DNA of 44,706 bases from Chlamydiota bacterium (GCA_022601335.1 JAJACV010000038.1:1-44706), one strand, 5' to 3'; shown: positions 27,001 through 35,877, numbered from the stretch's first letter. Translations and numbers: made by a program. Notes: generated from the sequence alone by a model not told the origin.

Positions 27001-27051
27001 ATGCTATCGCAGTTGGCACTTTTTATTAAAAAATGCCAACTGCGATAGCAT
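27001..27051. repeat. Perfect inverted repeat (18-bp arms)
   Basis: Left arm atgctatcgcagttggca (27001–27018) and right arm 27034–27051, its exact reverse complement. The 15-bp centre (TTTTT/AAAAA around ATT) can extend the stem. It is not followed by a T-run, so it is not a typical terminator. The same 18-mer recurs with three mismatches at 27125–27142. Confidence 0.9.
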
Positions 27052-27121
27052 AAAGCAAAAGTATTCAGCATTAAATTTTTCTTAATAGGTTAATATTAAG
27101 GTGTTTAAGTGTTTTACTTGA

Positions 27122-27146
27122 ATAATGCCATCGCAAATGGCATTAT
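27122..27146. repeat. Palindrome related to the 27001 inverted repeat
   Basis: Ten-base arms ataatgccat (27122–27131) and atggcattat (27137–27146) around a CGCAA loop. The inner 18-mer (27125–27142) matches the 27001 unit at 15 of 18 positions. It ends 30 bp before the DUF4143 ATPase start codon, a position suited to an operator. Confidence 0.8.
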
Positions 27147-27176
27147 CTGATAAAAAATGTGAAATATGGCTAACCC

Positions 27177-28337
27177 ATGAATTATATTCCCAGATTAATG
27201 ACTCTTCCAAAAGGAAGCTTTTTTTTGTTTGGACCAAGAGGCACAGGAAAGTCAACGTGGCTTTCTAATTTATTTCCAAAGGCTTTGAAAATAGATTTGC
27301 TAGATCAAGAATTAGGAAGAAAACTTTTAGCAAGGCCTGAGCGTCTCATAGAATTTACGAACTCGCTTCAATCAGGAGAGGTTTGTATCGTTGACGAAAT
27401 TCAGCGTGTTCCAGATCTTATCCCTGTTATCCATTCACTTATTGAACAGAAAAAAGGTATTCAATTTATTTTAACGGGTAGCAGCTCTAGAAAATTAAGA
27501 AGAACCTTAGGCGATTTATTAGGCGGTAGGGCTCTTCTCAGACGTATGCATCCCTTCATGGCTTGTGAATTGAAAAATAATTTTTCTATTTCAGAGGCAT
27601 TAAAGTATGGATTAATTCCAATGATTTGGCAATCATCTGATCGAGAAGAAAGAGTTAAAGGATATGTATCGACTTATCTTAGAGAAGAAGTGCAGGCAGA
27701 AGGATTAGTTAGGCAGATAGCCGATTTTGCTCGTTTTATGGAGGTAGCTTCGTTTTCACATGGAAGTTTGTGGGTAAGTACGCACATAGCTCGTGAGTCG
27801 CAGGTGAAAAGACAAACAGTCGATAACTACTTAAAAATTCTTGAAGATTTACTTATTGCTTTTACCTTGCCAGTTTTTACAAGGCGAGCAAAAAGATCAC
27901 TCATCAGTCACTGTAAATTTTATTACTTTGATGTAGGTGTTTTTAGAGGCTTGCGTCCAAGAGGGCCTTTAGATAAGGAAGCTGAACTAGAAGGACCTGC
28001 ACTTGAGGGACTGGTAGCTCAACATCTTCAATCGTGGGTAAGCTCTCAAAGAGAAGATCATAAGTTGTACTTTTGGAGAACGTCAACAAAAATTGAAGTT
28101 GATTTTGTAGTCTATGGTTCTAGAGGTTTTTGGGCTTTGGAAGTAAAAAGAGGAAGTAATGTATCCAAAGCTGATTTGAAAGGACTCCAGGCTTTTAAAA
28201 CTGAATACCCGGAAGCTACGTGCCTTTTGCTCTATGGAGGGAAGGAGGAGTGTTCAATTGAAGGAATTCGGTGTATCTCTGTGGAACAATTTATTAAAAA
28301 AATGCATCCTCAAGAGAGTTTAGATTCGTCTCTATGA
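27177..28337 (+). CDS. AAA ATPase with C-terminal DUF4143 domain
   Basis: 386 aa. Walker A GPRGTGKSTW (~19–28), Walker B with EVCIVDEIQRVPDL (~67–80), and the sensor-like ILTGSSSRKLRR (~97–108). The middle part holds a winged-helix-like stretch (ESQVKRQTVDNYLKILEDL). The C-terminal domain has IEVDFVVYGSRGFWALEVKRG, with Asp and Glu-x-Lys spaced as in PD-(D/E)xK nuclease-like folds. Members are common and patchily distributed in bacteria and archaea, often gained and lost; their role is unknown. No ribosome binding site precedes the ATG. Three palindromic 18-mer units lie just upstream. It converges on sctT with a 6-bp overlap. Intact, unlike the related copy at 33868–35050. Confidence 0.85.
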   Translation: MNYIPRLMTLPKGSFFLFGPRGTGKSTWLSNLFPKALKIDLLDQELGRKLLARPERLIEFTNSLQSGEVCIVDEIQRVPDLIPVIHSLIEQKKGIQFILTGSSSRKLRRTLGDLLGGRALLRRMHPFMACELKNNFSISEALKYGLIPMIWQSSDREERVKGYVSTYLREEVQAEGLVRQIADFARFMEVASFSHGSLWVSTHIARESQVKRQTVDNYLKILEDLLIAFTLPVFTRRAKRSLISHCKFYYFDVGVFRGLRPRGPLDKEAELEGPALEGLVAQHLQSWVSSQREDHKLYFWRTSTKIEVDFVVYGSRGFWALEVKRGSNVSKADLKGLQAFKTEYPEATCLLLYGGKEECSIEGIRCISVEQFIKKMHPQESLDSSL

Positions 28338-29162
28338 GCTTGGAATGGGAAAGGTTTTAAATAAGTCATACATTTTTCTAAACCATAGAAGAGCCTCTTT
28401 TTCCATATTCATCATAATGAAATTGAAACCAATAAAGAGCAAAATTAATCCCAAAAGTGATTTGAGAGGCATTCCTAAGAAAGCAATTTGCACTTGTGGT
28501 GCAAGTCTGTTTGCGATTCCTAAAAATATGTCTGCCATGAGCATAGCAATTAATGAAGGTGCTGCAAATCGAATGGCTAAGGAAAAAAGAGTAGACATCA
28601 GCCCAATAGCGGTTTTCCAAAAGATATTCATATTGAAAGAAAGAGGACTTATAAACGTTTCAATAGGGATTCTTTGAAATGAAACTAAAAGAGTTTCGAA
28701 AAATAAATGTATTCCACCAATCATAAAAAAAGAGACAATTAGCAATTGATTGAGAAGCGTTCCAATGGGAGACGTTTGCGTTGTCATCGTGGGATCCGTG
28801 ACCATTAAACTCGAGGAGCCTCGTTGGTGATCAATTATAGCACCCGCTGAGGTAGCTACATTAAAGGGAATCATACCGAGAAGTCCAATCATAAAGCCAA
28901 TAGTAAGCTCTTTAAGAGAGAGAGGAATAATTTGAAATCCAATCGCGAGACTTTCTGCGTTCATTGGAGCTAAATAAGGAACCAAAAAGAGAGTTAAAAA
29001 CAGGGATAGACCCATTTTCATGGGAGCTGGCAAAAGACGCCCTCCCATAAAAGGAACCATAATAATAATCGGAATAATTCTCAAAAACACAAGCAGCATT
29101 AAAGCCACTAAATTTCCAATAGGTAGGTTCGTAAATAGATTGGAATAACTAAAGTTCTCCAT
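28332..29162 (-). CDS. sctT: Type III secretion inner-membrane protein SctT
   Basis: 276 aa from the ATG at 29162, which overlaps the sctS stop (TGATG). An upstream in-frame ATG at 29174 would add four residues. Six or more hydrophobic segments cover most of the protein, as in YscT/SpaR/FliR. IIDHQRGSSSLMVTDPTMTTQTSPIGTL (~100–125) is a recognisable family stretch. With SctR and SctS it forms the export gate. Orthologous by order to Chlamydia CT564. It is the last gene of the operon. Confidence 0.93.
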   Translation of the reverse strand: MENFSYSNLFTNLPIGNLVALMLLVFLRIIPIIIMVPFMGGRLLPAPMKMGLSLFLTLFLVPYLAPMNAESLAIGFQIIPLSLKELTIGFMIGLLGMIPFNVATSAGAIIDHQRGSSSLMVTDPTMTTQTSPIGTLLNQLLIVSFFMIGGIHLFFETLLVSFQRIPIETFISPLSFNMNIFWKTAIGLMSTLFSLAIRFAAPSLIAMLMADIFLGIANRLAPQVQIAFLGMPLKSLLGLILLFIGFNFIMMNMEKEALLWFRKMYDLFKTFPIPSS

Positions 29163-29431
29163 CAAAATTTCCAATTGGGAAAGTTAAAGAGAATATGCCT
29201 TGCAAATTGTATGATTTGTGACCCGAGCCATCCTCCCATGTACATAATAGTAAAAATAACAGCGATTAATTTCACAGTGAAAGAAAGCGTTTGTTCCTGG
29301 ATTTGTGTGGCAGCCTGTATGATGGCAACTAAAATACCAAAAGTCATACTGATTAAAATAGGGGGAGCTGACAGTAGTAAGATCAGGTAGAGACCTTGGT
29401 ATGCGAGCTGACTAATTTGAGACTGTAACAC
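29162..29431 (-). CDS. sctS: Type III secretion inner-membrane protein SctS
   Basis: 89 aa. The start is probably GTG at 29431: AAGGAG lies six bases upstream, whereas the in-frame TTG at 29434 would leave only three. There are two transmembrane helices (~17–39 and ~52–75) separated by the conserved QAATQIQEQTLSF loop of the SctS/FliQ family. It packs against SctR and SctT in the export gate. Orthologous by order to CT563. Confidence 0.93.
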   Translation of the reverse strand: MLQSQISQLAYQGLYLILLLSAPPILISMTFGILVAIIQAATQIQEQTLSFTVKLIAVIFTIMYMGGWLGSQIIQFARHILFNFPNWKF

Positions 29432-29441
29432 CAACTTCTCC

Positions 29442-30278
29442 TTAGTGGAAGGTTAAAACAAGGCCTTGTATCAATACGGTCCATCCATCCACCATTACTA
29501 GAAGCAATAGTTTTAAAGGGAGCGAAATAGTCAGAGGTGATAACATCATCATCCCCATTGCAAGCAAAATATTTGAAGTCACAAGATCTATGACGAAAAA
29601 GGGAAGGTAAATTAACACACCTATGGCAAAAGCATCCCTCAATTGTGAGGTAATATAGGCAGGAATAAGTACTATAAAGTCAGTGCGATTTAGATCGGCT
29701 TTGAATTGTTTAGGAAAAATTCGGTAGGCCATTTGGTAAAAGCGCGTTAAAGACTCATTAGAGGTGTTTCTCTTTAAAAAACCTCTCAAAGGTTCCTTTG
29801 TTTGGTTGATAGCTCCAATAACATATTTAGCCGTATCAGATGAAATAAGTTTATTAGGCGCGTTTTGTTCGATATAGGTTTTGGCAGAATCGTACATCGA
29901 CAATCCTGTTGGAAACATCACATAGATTGTTAGAAGCAGGGCAATTCCATTCACAATTTGGTTAGGAGGGGCTTGTTGGACTCCTAGGGCATTTCTCAAA
30001 AGAGAAATAACGACCACAATTTTTAAGTATGAGGTAAGCATCATCACAACCCATGGAAGAACAGCAAGTCCTGCTAAAACCGCAATCTGAAGCGCAATGG
30101 GAGGAGCGCCTTTTGAAATTAAAGACTGTTGAAGGGTGCTTTGTGGGAAAGTAAGATTTTCTGTATTTGCTGGGCCTGGACTTTGAGTTTTTCCTGAAGA
30201 TTGTTGAGCCCATGCCGGAGCCCCCCAAAGAAGGGTGCTGAAGAACAGAATGAAGAAAATTTTGTTTTTTAAATACAT
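29442..30278 (-). CDS. sctR: Type III secretion inner-membrane protein SctR
   Basis: 278 aa from the ATG at 30278, overlapping the sctL stop (TGATG); an in-frame GTG sits one codon upstream. There is a signal-like N-terminus ending near PAWA, a Gln/Ser/Thr-rich linker, then the SctR/FliP core: SYLKIVVVISLLRNALGVQQAPPNQIVNGIALLLT, and later LPFFVIDLVTSNILLAMGMMML. It is the central gate pore subunit (usually five copies). The N-terminal extension seems to be shared with chlamydial orthologues (CT562). Confidence 0.95.
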   Translation of the reverse strand: MYLKNKIFFILFFSTLLWGAPAWAQQSSGKTQSPGPANTENLTFPQSTLQQSLISKGAPPIALQIAVLAGLAVLPWVVMMLTSYLKIVVVISLLRNALGVQQAPPNQIVNGIALLLTIYVMFPTGLSMYDSAKTYIEQNAPNKLISSDTAKYVIGAINQTKEPLRGFLKRNTSNESLTRFYQMAYRIFPKQFKADLNRTDFIVLIPAYITSQLRDAFAIGVLIYLPFFVIDLVTSNILLAMGMMMLSPLTISLPLKLLLLVMVDGWTVLIQGLVLTFH

Positions 30279-30907
30279 CACTTTTTCTTATGGATGAGTT
30301 CATCTAATGCTTTTTCAAGTGTATCCCAAAGCTTTTCAGCTCTAGCATCAATAATACCAGCCTCTGTCTCTATAATCACGCCACCTGCGTGGATATCATC
30401 ACGAGCCTCTATATGGAAACTATCAATTTTATCAAAACCTTTTTTGAGTTCCTCTCGTTGAGTTTCCAAATGAATTAAATCATTTTTATTTGCGTAGATT
30501 GTAATTTTTCGATGAGAAGAAACAGCGCGTAAATTTTTCATTACAATATCAGCAATGGTGTTTGAGTTTTGTGAGAGTTCACGCCCTACCACTTTTTTAG
30601 CTGTAGCCATCACAATTTGAACAAGAAATTTTTGCAGATCATTTTTAGCATGATCCGCGCAGTGTTCAAGGTGTTTGATTTGCTCACTCCACTTGTTCAA
30701 TCCTTCATTAAAACCTTTTTTCTTGGCATTTTCGAAGAAAATTTCTCCGTCTTCCTGAATTTTCTTTTTTAATTCGTCTCCCTCTTTCTTTATAAGATCT
30801 TGGAGAGCTTTGGTTTCAATAAGTTCAGAGAATTCATTTTCAGGAATTCTTTTGACTCCGGGCGCTAACTTGACTGTTTTCCCTGAAATAAGAGTTAAAA
30901 ATTTCAC
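30278..30907 (-). CDS. sctL: Type III secretion stator protein SctL
   Basis: 209 aa, GTG start overlapping the upstream gene's stop (GTGA). It has a helical, Lys/Glu-rich N-terminal half and a C-terminal domain with VVGRELSQNSNTIADIVMKNLRAV and the acidic GGVIIETEAGIIDARAEKLWDTLEKAL, typical of SctL/FliH. It links the SctN ATPase to the cytosolic sorting platform. Orthologous by order to CT561. Confidence 0.9.
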   Translation of the reverse strand: MKFLTLISGKTVKLAPGVKRIPENEFSELIETKALQDLIKKEGDELKKKIQEDGEIFFENAKKKGFNEGLNKWSEQIKHLEHCADHAKNDLQKFLVQIVMATAKKVVGRELSQNSNTIADIVMKNLRAVSSHRKITIYANKNDLIHLETQREELKKGFDKIDSFHIEARDDIHAGGVIIETEAGIIDARAEKLWDTLEKALDELIHKKK

Positions 30908-31761
30908 TCGATAACCTCCATCATCTCGCTTGTGTCTAATAGTTGCTTGTTGAAAAAGGGGGTATAGGGATTAGGCATAAAGCGCCTAGATTTAATCAAC
31001 AATTCTTGTCCGCGCCCCTTATCTAAAATATGTGCAATATGCCAAATTAAAGAAGAGTGGTCTAAAACGAGTCCTCTTGCGAAGCGCTCGATCCCTCGTT
31101 TTTCAAGAAAATGTGCAAACGATTTTTTATCTTTTAGAACCTTTGCGAGGTCCCTAGTACTTGATGCTTTAGGTTCTGAGGTGCGCTGAGCCAATTTAAA
31201 TGTTTTTTTATGCTTACGAGCTAGCAATTTCTCTATTTGATTGATCGTTTGTTTAGCTACAATTTTTTTAGAGAGGTTAGCGATCTCCAATACTCCTAAA
31301 TGCTGAATAAGCTCTACTAACTGTATTTTAGAAAACTTGAGAAATTTTTTACTTTTAGAATCTGGCAAAAAGCAAGTGGGAAGTACGTTGCATAGTCCAA
31401 TGTCCTTCAATAAGCGCTCCAAAAAACAGTTTTTTAGAAAGGAGGATTGTTTTTGATTCGGTGTAATTAGAATCTTGTGCTTTTCAAGTCCAACAACTTG
31501 GTCTTTCGAAAAAAGTTCAAAGCATTCTGAAAGCGACTCTTTAGGAAACGTTTCAAGAGATGAAATATACCATGAATAATGAATGCGTTTAAAGATCGTG
31601 ATTAGATCATCTAGACATAAATTTAGCGGAGATTTAATCGGTTGAATTTTGGACAGAGAAGTGCGTTCATGCTCGTCAAAAAATTTGAAATATTCTTCAA
31701 AATCATTGGGATGAAAATGAGTCAGTAGGCGATGGAGAGTTTCTCGTTCGATTTCTAACAT
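30904..31761 (-). CDS. SctK-like T3SS sorting-platform protein (CT560-like)
   Basis: 285 aa, low sequence conservation. It sits exactly between sctJ and sctL, the slot of CT560 in Chlamydia and of SctK/OrgA in other T3SS operons. The sequence is mainly helical; Leu- and Lys-rich C-terminal half, no signal peptide or membrane segment. SctK joins the inner-membrane ring to the SctQ/SctL pods. The call rests on position, size and helical nature, not on clear motifs. Good ribosome binding site (AAAGGA) before the ATG. It overlaps sctL by 4 bp. Confidence 0.6.
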   Translation of the reverse strand: MLEIERETLHRLLTHFHPNDFEEYFKFFDEHERTSLSKIQPIKSPLNLCLDDLITIFKRIHYSWYISSLETFPKESLSECFELFSKDQVVGLEKHKILITPNQKQSSFLKNCFLERLLKDIGLCNVLPTCFLPDSKSKKFLKFSKIQLVELIQHLGVLEIANLSKKIVAKQTINQIEKLLARKHKKTFKLAQRTSEPKASSTRDLAKVLKDKKSFAHFLEKRGIERFARGLVLDHSSLIWHIAHILDKGRGQELLIKSRRFMPNPYTPFFNKQLLDTSEMMEVIE

Positions 31762-31795
31762 TAGATCCTTTTGTTACTCCTTTCATTGGAAAGCA

Positions 31796-32752
31796 TTATT
31801 GGTTTGAGCTGTCTTCATCGTCTGTAGGTGATTCAGGCGGAATTTCTTCTGTTATTTGTAGAGGTGCAGCTATGGGGTGTGTAGATATAAAGTGCTTAAG
31901 CTGTTCTTTGTTCTTGAAAAAGTTTTGAAACTTCCAAAGAGTCCAACCTAAGGCAACGGAGATAATAATCATGAAAAGGCAAAAGATAAATAATATGGTT
32001 CTAAAAGCTGAAGCGGACTGTTCAGAGACAATAATATTCCAAATTTTTATATATTCTTGATTTCCCCAGGGAGTTGCCGGCGTTTTAGGCTCAAAAGCAT
32101 CAGCGCTAATATCTGTAAAGCGTGCGCGATCTGTAACAACAGTCACATCCTCATATTGTAAATTTAACACACTGCCTGCGATGTATCTTCTAATTTTCTG
32201 TGTAAGCAGGTTATTTGGGTCACTTAAAATGCCGTCGTGTTTTACAAATACGGATGCTCTGGGTAGTTCTGTTTGTTGATCAGGATTGAAGTTGTCAACT
32301 TCAGGAAAAGCAATTTGTACTTCTGCAGCTAAGACGCCATCAATCATCTCAATAGTACTTGCTAGTTGCTCATTGAGTCCTTCATTGTAGCGAATCTGCT
32401 CTTCTTTATCCGTTTTCATCATTCCTTGTTGAGGGAATATATCTAAAAGACTCACGCCCGCTTTTCTCGGGAGGCCAATACGGTTTAAAATAGCTAAAGC
32501 TTCTATACTGCGACTAGAGTCTACGAATATATCCCACATACTTTCGGCTGTTTCAGTAGCGCCGCCAGATGTTTTTACAGGCTCTTTTTTCGAGTTAATT
32601 CCACGGCTTTCAAGTAAAACAATTATTTGATTGGCGCTTCTCTCGTTGACATTTGTTAAAATTGCCTGTTGATTCCCACAACTTGTTAAAACAAAAACAA
32701 GAAATGCTGAGAAGAGAACCATAGATGTTTTTTTTATCCAAGAAAATGCCAT
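31796..32752 (-). CDS. sctJ: Type III secretion inner-ring lipoprotein SctJ
   Basis: 318 aa. A signal peptide ends in the lipobox LTSC, so Cys25 is lipidated. Two ring-building domains follow: NERSANQIIVLLESRGINSKK... with NRIGLPRKAG, and EQIRYNEGLNEQLASTIEMIDGVLAAEVQIAFPE. A C-terminal membrane helix (~255–277) is followed by a cytoplasmic tail with PESPTDDED. It forms the inner-membrane ring with SctD. It is the first gene of the T3SS operon (orthologue of CT559). Confidence 0.95.
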   Translation of the reverse strand: MAFSWIKKTSMVLFSAFLVFVLTSCGNQQAILTNVNERSANQIIVLLESRGINSKKEPVKTSGGATETAESMWDIFVDSSRSIEALAILNRIGLPRKAGVSLLDIFPQQGMMKTDKEEQIRYNEGLNEQLASTIEMIDGVLAAEVQIAFPEVDNFNPDQQTELPRASVFVKHDGILSDPNNLLTQKIRRYIAGSVLNLQYEDVTVVTDRARFTDISADAFEPKTPATPWGNQEYIKIWNIIVSEQSASAFRTILFIFCLFMIIISVALGWTLWKFQNFFKNKEQLKHFISTHPIAAPLQITEEIPPESPTDDEDSSNQ

Positions 32753-32937
32753 GCTTACTCACATAATTTTTTTAAAAATTATCCTATAGCACAGTATTTT
32801 TTTATTAATAAAGCGAATTAAAGTTCTTTAGAGCTGTTTTTTAAAATAAATAATTCACACCCTCTTGATTGCGTTGCTCAAAATCTAATTATAAGATATA
32901 CTCCAGAGTAATCATATATGAATTAGAAGGTCTACCC

Positions 32938-33864
32938 GTGGTTTTAGTTTTTGCTCTTTATGCTCTTTTTGCTAGCGTTTTTACGATAGGGAAAGTTTCT
33001 CTCTCTCACGCGCAACCCTTTTTCATCATTGGATCCAGGATGGCTGTAGCGGGTGTTCTGATGGTAGCCTATCAATTGTATAAAGATAAGAAAGCCTTTA
33101 AATTTCACCCCTCAGGCTGGTTTAACATAGCTTTATTTGCTATTCTTGGAATTTATGTTACAAACGCCTGTGAGTTTTGGGGGCTACAGTTTTTAACCTC
33201 TTCTAAAACATGTTTTCTCTACAGTGCGACTCCCTTTATTAGTGCCGTATTATCTTATTTTATTCTTAAAGAGACGATGTCAAAAAAGAAGTGGTGGGGA
33301 CTTGGTATTGGATTTTTAGGCTTACTTCCTATCCTTTTATCTCAAGGAGCAGGGGAAATTTCTTCAGGGAAGTTTTTTGTGTTTTCTTGGCCTGAAATTG
33401 CCTTATTAGTAGCCACGACAGCTTCAGCTCTTGGTTGGATACTCTTGAGGCAGACGGTTACACATAAAAAAATCAATCTTTTTGTTGCTAATGGATTAGG
33501 GATGCTCATTGGTGGTATTGTGACGCTTGGACACTCTTATTCTGTTGAAAACTGGAATCCAGTGCCTATTTTTAACCTGTGGCCTTTTGTCATAACTGCC
33601 TTTGCCCTTTTAATAATCTCGAATTTATTAGCCTACAATCTTTATGGATTTCTTCTCAAACGCTACTCAGCTACGTTTATGGCGTTTGCAGGATTTTCGA
33701 CACCGTTTTTTGCAGCTATTTTTGGTTGGGTGTTCTTAAAAGAATCCGTTCCTCTTCCTCTGTGGGGAGGGCTTGGACTTTTATTTGCAGGTCTTATTCT
33801 GTTTCACCAAGAAGAGATCAAGTCTAAAGGATTTGCAGTTCGTGTTGAAAGCAAAGCTCAATAG
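32938..33864 (+). CDS. DMT-superfamily (EamA) transporter
   Basis: 308 aa from the GTG at 32938, which has AGAAGG seven bases upstream. The frame is open back to a TTG at 32869 but without a ribosome binding site. About ten membrane helices arranged as two EamA repeats: the first covers ~1–140 (FLTSSKTCFLYSATPFISAVLSYFILKE), the second ~150–295 (AFAGFSTPFFAAIFGWVFLKESV). EamA carriers export or import metabolites such as amino acids, nucleotide sugars or S-adenosylmethionine; the substrate cannot be read from sequence. It is divergent from the T3SS operon and lies at the edge of the accessory block. Confidence 0.88.
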   Translation: MVLVFALYALFASVFTIGKVSLSHAQPFFIIGSRMAVAGVLMVAYQLYKDKKAFKFHPSGWFNIALFAILGIYVTNACEFWGLQFLTSSKTCFLYSATPFISAVLSYFILKETMSKKKWWGLGIGFLGLLPILLSQGAGEISSGKFFVFSWPEIALLVATTASALGWILLRQTVTHKKINLFVANGLGMLIGGIVTLGHSYSVENWNPVPIFNLWPFVITAFALLIISNLLAYNLYGFLLKRYSATFMAFAGFSTPFFAAIFGWVFLKESVPLPLWGGLGLLFAGLILFHQEEIKSKGFAVRVESKAQ

Positions 33865-33867
33865 GAT

Positions 33868-35050
33868 CTAATCAAAGAGTTGTTCAATAGGTGTTTTTAG
33901 AAAGGTGTCTATTTTTATCCCTCCAACTCCAACTAAAAGAATTTTTTTGGGTTTAAAAGCTTGCTGAAAAGCAGTAAGAGCTGTGAGTTTTCCTGTATAA
34001 AGAGCGCTTTTTACTTTGATTGCAACGAGGCTATCTCCCCGTTTAAGAATAAAATCTACTTCTTGATTTTTTTCACGCCAATAAAAGACTTTAATTTGGG
34101 TTCCAAGAGATTCATTCACTAAATGAGCTCCTATAGCGGACTCTACAATTCTCCCCCAAAATTCATGATCTGTTTGTGCTTCTTTGTATGATTTTCCACT
34201 TAAAGCGGTCATCAAAGCAGTATTATAAACTTGAAATTTAGGACTAGATCCTTTGACCCTAATATCTTGGTTTGCAAATTTTTGAATACCTCCCAAAAGG
34301 CCAGTACCTGAAAGTAATTCTAAATAGTGAGCAAGGGTTGTTGTATTTCCCGCATCTTGCAATTGGCCAATCATCTTTTGAAAAGAAAGAATTTGAGAAG
34401 AGTATTGACATCCTAGCTGAAAGAGTCGCCTTAATAAAATAGGTTTATTAACCTGAGTCATCAGTAAAATATCTCGGGAAATGGTTGTTTCTATTAAAGA
34501 GTCATTAATATAGTTCGCCCATCTTGGGAACTCTTTAGTGTTTGCTAAGGAAGCAGGTCCAGGGTAGCCTCCAAAAAAAATAAATTCGTTAAGAGACCAG
34601 TTAAAGGCATCTTGCATTTCTAGGAAAGACCAGTGAGTTACTCGTAAAATTTCAAATCGACCTGCTAAACTTTCTGTGAGTCCTTTTTGAACAAGCCAAG
34701 GAGAGGACCCTAAAATAACAACTTTCAAATCTAACTTATTTTTGGTGTCTTCATCCCATAGTTTTTTAATAAGTGATGACTATTGTGGAATTTTTTGTAC
34801 TTCGTCAATTATTAAGAGAGATTTTTTAAATTTTTTTGTCTCTAAACGAGCTATTTGCCATTGTGCTTCAATCCAAGGCAGATCCTCAAGAGTAGCTGTA
34901 TCTGCCGAAATAAAGTGTGTAGAAAGGGAAAAGCTGTAGAGCTAGAGTTGTCTTACCGACTTGTCTTGGGCCTAGTAGTACTTGGATAAATTTCCGAGAT
35001 TCACTTACCCGGGTATGCAATTTTTTGTAAATGGGTCTAATATAAGTCAT
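33868..35050 (-). pseudogene. Broken AAA ATPase/DUF4143 gene
   Basis: A second DUF4143 ATPase, disrupted twice. The 5' part has Walker A GPRQVGKTTLALQLFP and then shifts frame around 34930–34945; the correct continuation (STHFISADTATLEDLPW) is one base off. The next frame holds IIDEVQKIPQ (Walker B) but meets a TAG at 34780–34782 where a Trp (TGG) would be usual. From 34779 to 33868 the frame is open again and encodes the rest, including VDFILKRGDSLVAIKVKSAL. The Glu of the ExK motif seen in the intact copy is Ile here. The 3' ORF (286 aa) could in principle be made as a fragment without an ATPase site. Confidence 0.85.
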
Positions 35051-35052
35051 TT

Positions 35053-35099
35053 TTTTACTCAGTGTATTGAGCAATTTTACTCAATTTAATGAGTAAAAT
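35053..35099. repeat. Palindromic element upstream of the broken DUF4143 gene
   Basis: Perfect 10-bp arms attttactca (35074–35083) and its complement (35090–35099) around six bases. A second TTTTACTCA occurs at 35053–35061 in the same direction. It lies directly before the start codon (35048–35050 on the minus strand), like the palindromes before the intact DUF4143 gene. Confidence 0.75.
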
Positions 35100-35251
35100 A
35101 AATTTATTTTACAACCAGCTAATGGTAAGTTTCTTACATCACATTAAACGCTTTTAATGAGCTGCCATTTTTGAGTATCGTATTTTCAAAAAGCTGTAAA
35201 ATAGTTATTTTCTGTGAACCTGAGGCTTCAACTAAAATCAATGCTATGAGT

Positions 35252-35764
35252 TTAGTCGCAAGTATTTAAAATTTTGCTGAAAAAAGGAGCTTTTAACTCT
35301 CTATATAAAGCGCCGTCTTCATTAATGCTTTGAGCAATGGTTTCTTTTAGTTCAGCGTACTCTTGCATGGCTTCAGGATGGGCACATAAATAGTCTCTAA
35401 AGGCAAGAAAATTTTTCCATTCTACACTGCCAGGGAAGGTGATATGCAAATGATATCTTCTTATTTTTTCGCTAGAATCAGATAAATCAATGCGAAAAAA
35501 TAACCTTTCTGAAGAGCTATGTACTTCACGAAAAATATAACCCAATTTTTCAAGTATAGAGGGCATTTTTTTGAAATCATGTTTTGATACAGCTATAGCT
35601 ATATCAATAATCCCTTTGCCTCCGAGACCAGGAATAGCCGTACTTCCTACATGTTCGATAGTCAGAAGAGTCTCTTGCAAAGCGTCCACAAGCCTATTTT
35701 TTTCATTTAAAAATAGTTTGGGAAATTCTTGCGAATAAGGCTTAAATACATATTTTTCTTTCAT
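35252..35764 (-). CDS. GrpB/UPF0157 family nucleotidyltransferase-like protein
   Basis: 170 aa, full family length. YSQEFPKLFLNEKNRL near the start, IEHVGSTAIPGLGGKGIIDIAIAV (~37–60) and RYHLHITFPGSVEWKNFLAFRDYL (~102–125) are the diagnostic GrpB segments. GSTAIPGLGGKGIIDI is the fold's nucleotidyltransferase-like motif, with Asp55 as candidate metal ligand. The family is linked to small-molecule or nucleotide transfer, with no firm function. Its first ~120 bp were duplicated with the neighbouring ankyrin gene and persist as a remnant at ~37029–37160. Confidence 0.85.
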   Translation of the reverse strand: MKEKYVFKPYSQEFPKLFLNEKNRLVDALQETLLTIEHVGSTAIPGLGGKGIIDIAIAVSKHDFKKMPSILEKLGYIFREVHSSSERLFFRIDLSDSSEKIRRYHLHITFPGSVEWKNFLAFRDYLCAHPEAMQEYAELKETIAQSINEDGALYRELKAPFFSKILNTCD

Positions 35765-35871
35765 AATTTTATTTCGATTTAAAAAATAACTTAATCTTTT
35801 TAAGATAAATAGTATTTTACTATATGGATTTATTGAATAAAAATGAACTTTCTTGTTGTATTAACTTATGC

Positions 35872-35877
35872 TATAAT
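35872..35877 (+). promoter_or_regulatory. Extended −10 promoter of ankyrin gene A
   Basis: TGCTATAAT is an extended −10 with a perfect TATAAT at 35872–35877. Transcription would start near 35884, downstream of the first in-frame ATG (35824), which supports the start at 35917. The equivalent site in copy B is altered to TATAAC. Confidence 0.55.

Noticed and set aside
27001..27051. Rho-independent terminator of the lipoprotein gene
   Set aside because: The stem is long and perfect but no T-run follows, and a related palindrome recurs close by, so a binding site or repeat is more likely.
27001..27146. CRISPR array
   Set aside because: Only three imperfect units, two of them in inverted orientation, without regular spacers.
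32869..33864. TTG start at 32869 for the EamA transporter
   Set aside because: The GTG at 32938 has a clear AGAAGG at good spacing and begins at the first membrane helix.
34742..34939. Plus-strand ORF within the broken ATPase
   Set aside because: It is antisense to a recognisable DUF4143 coding sequence and has no ribosome binding site or recognisable product.
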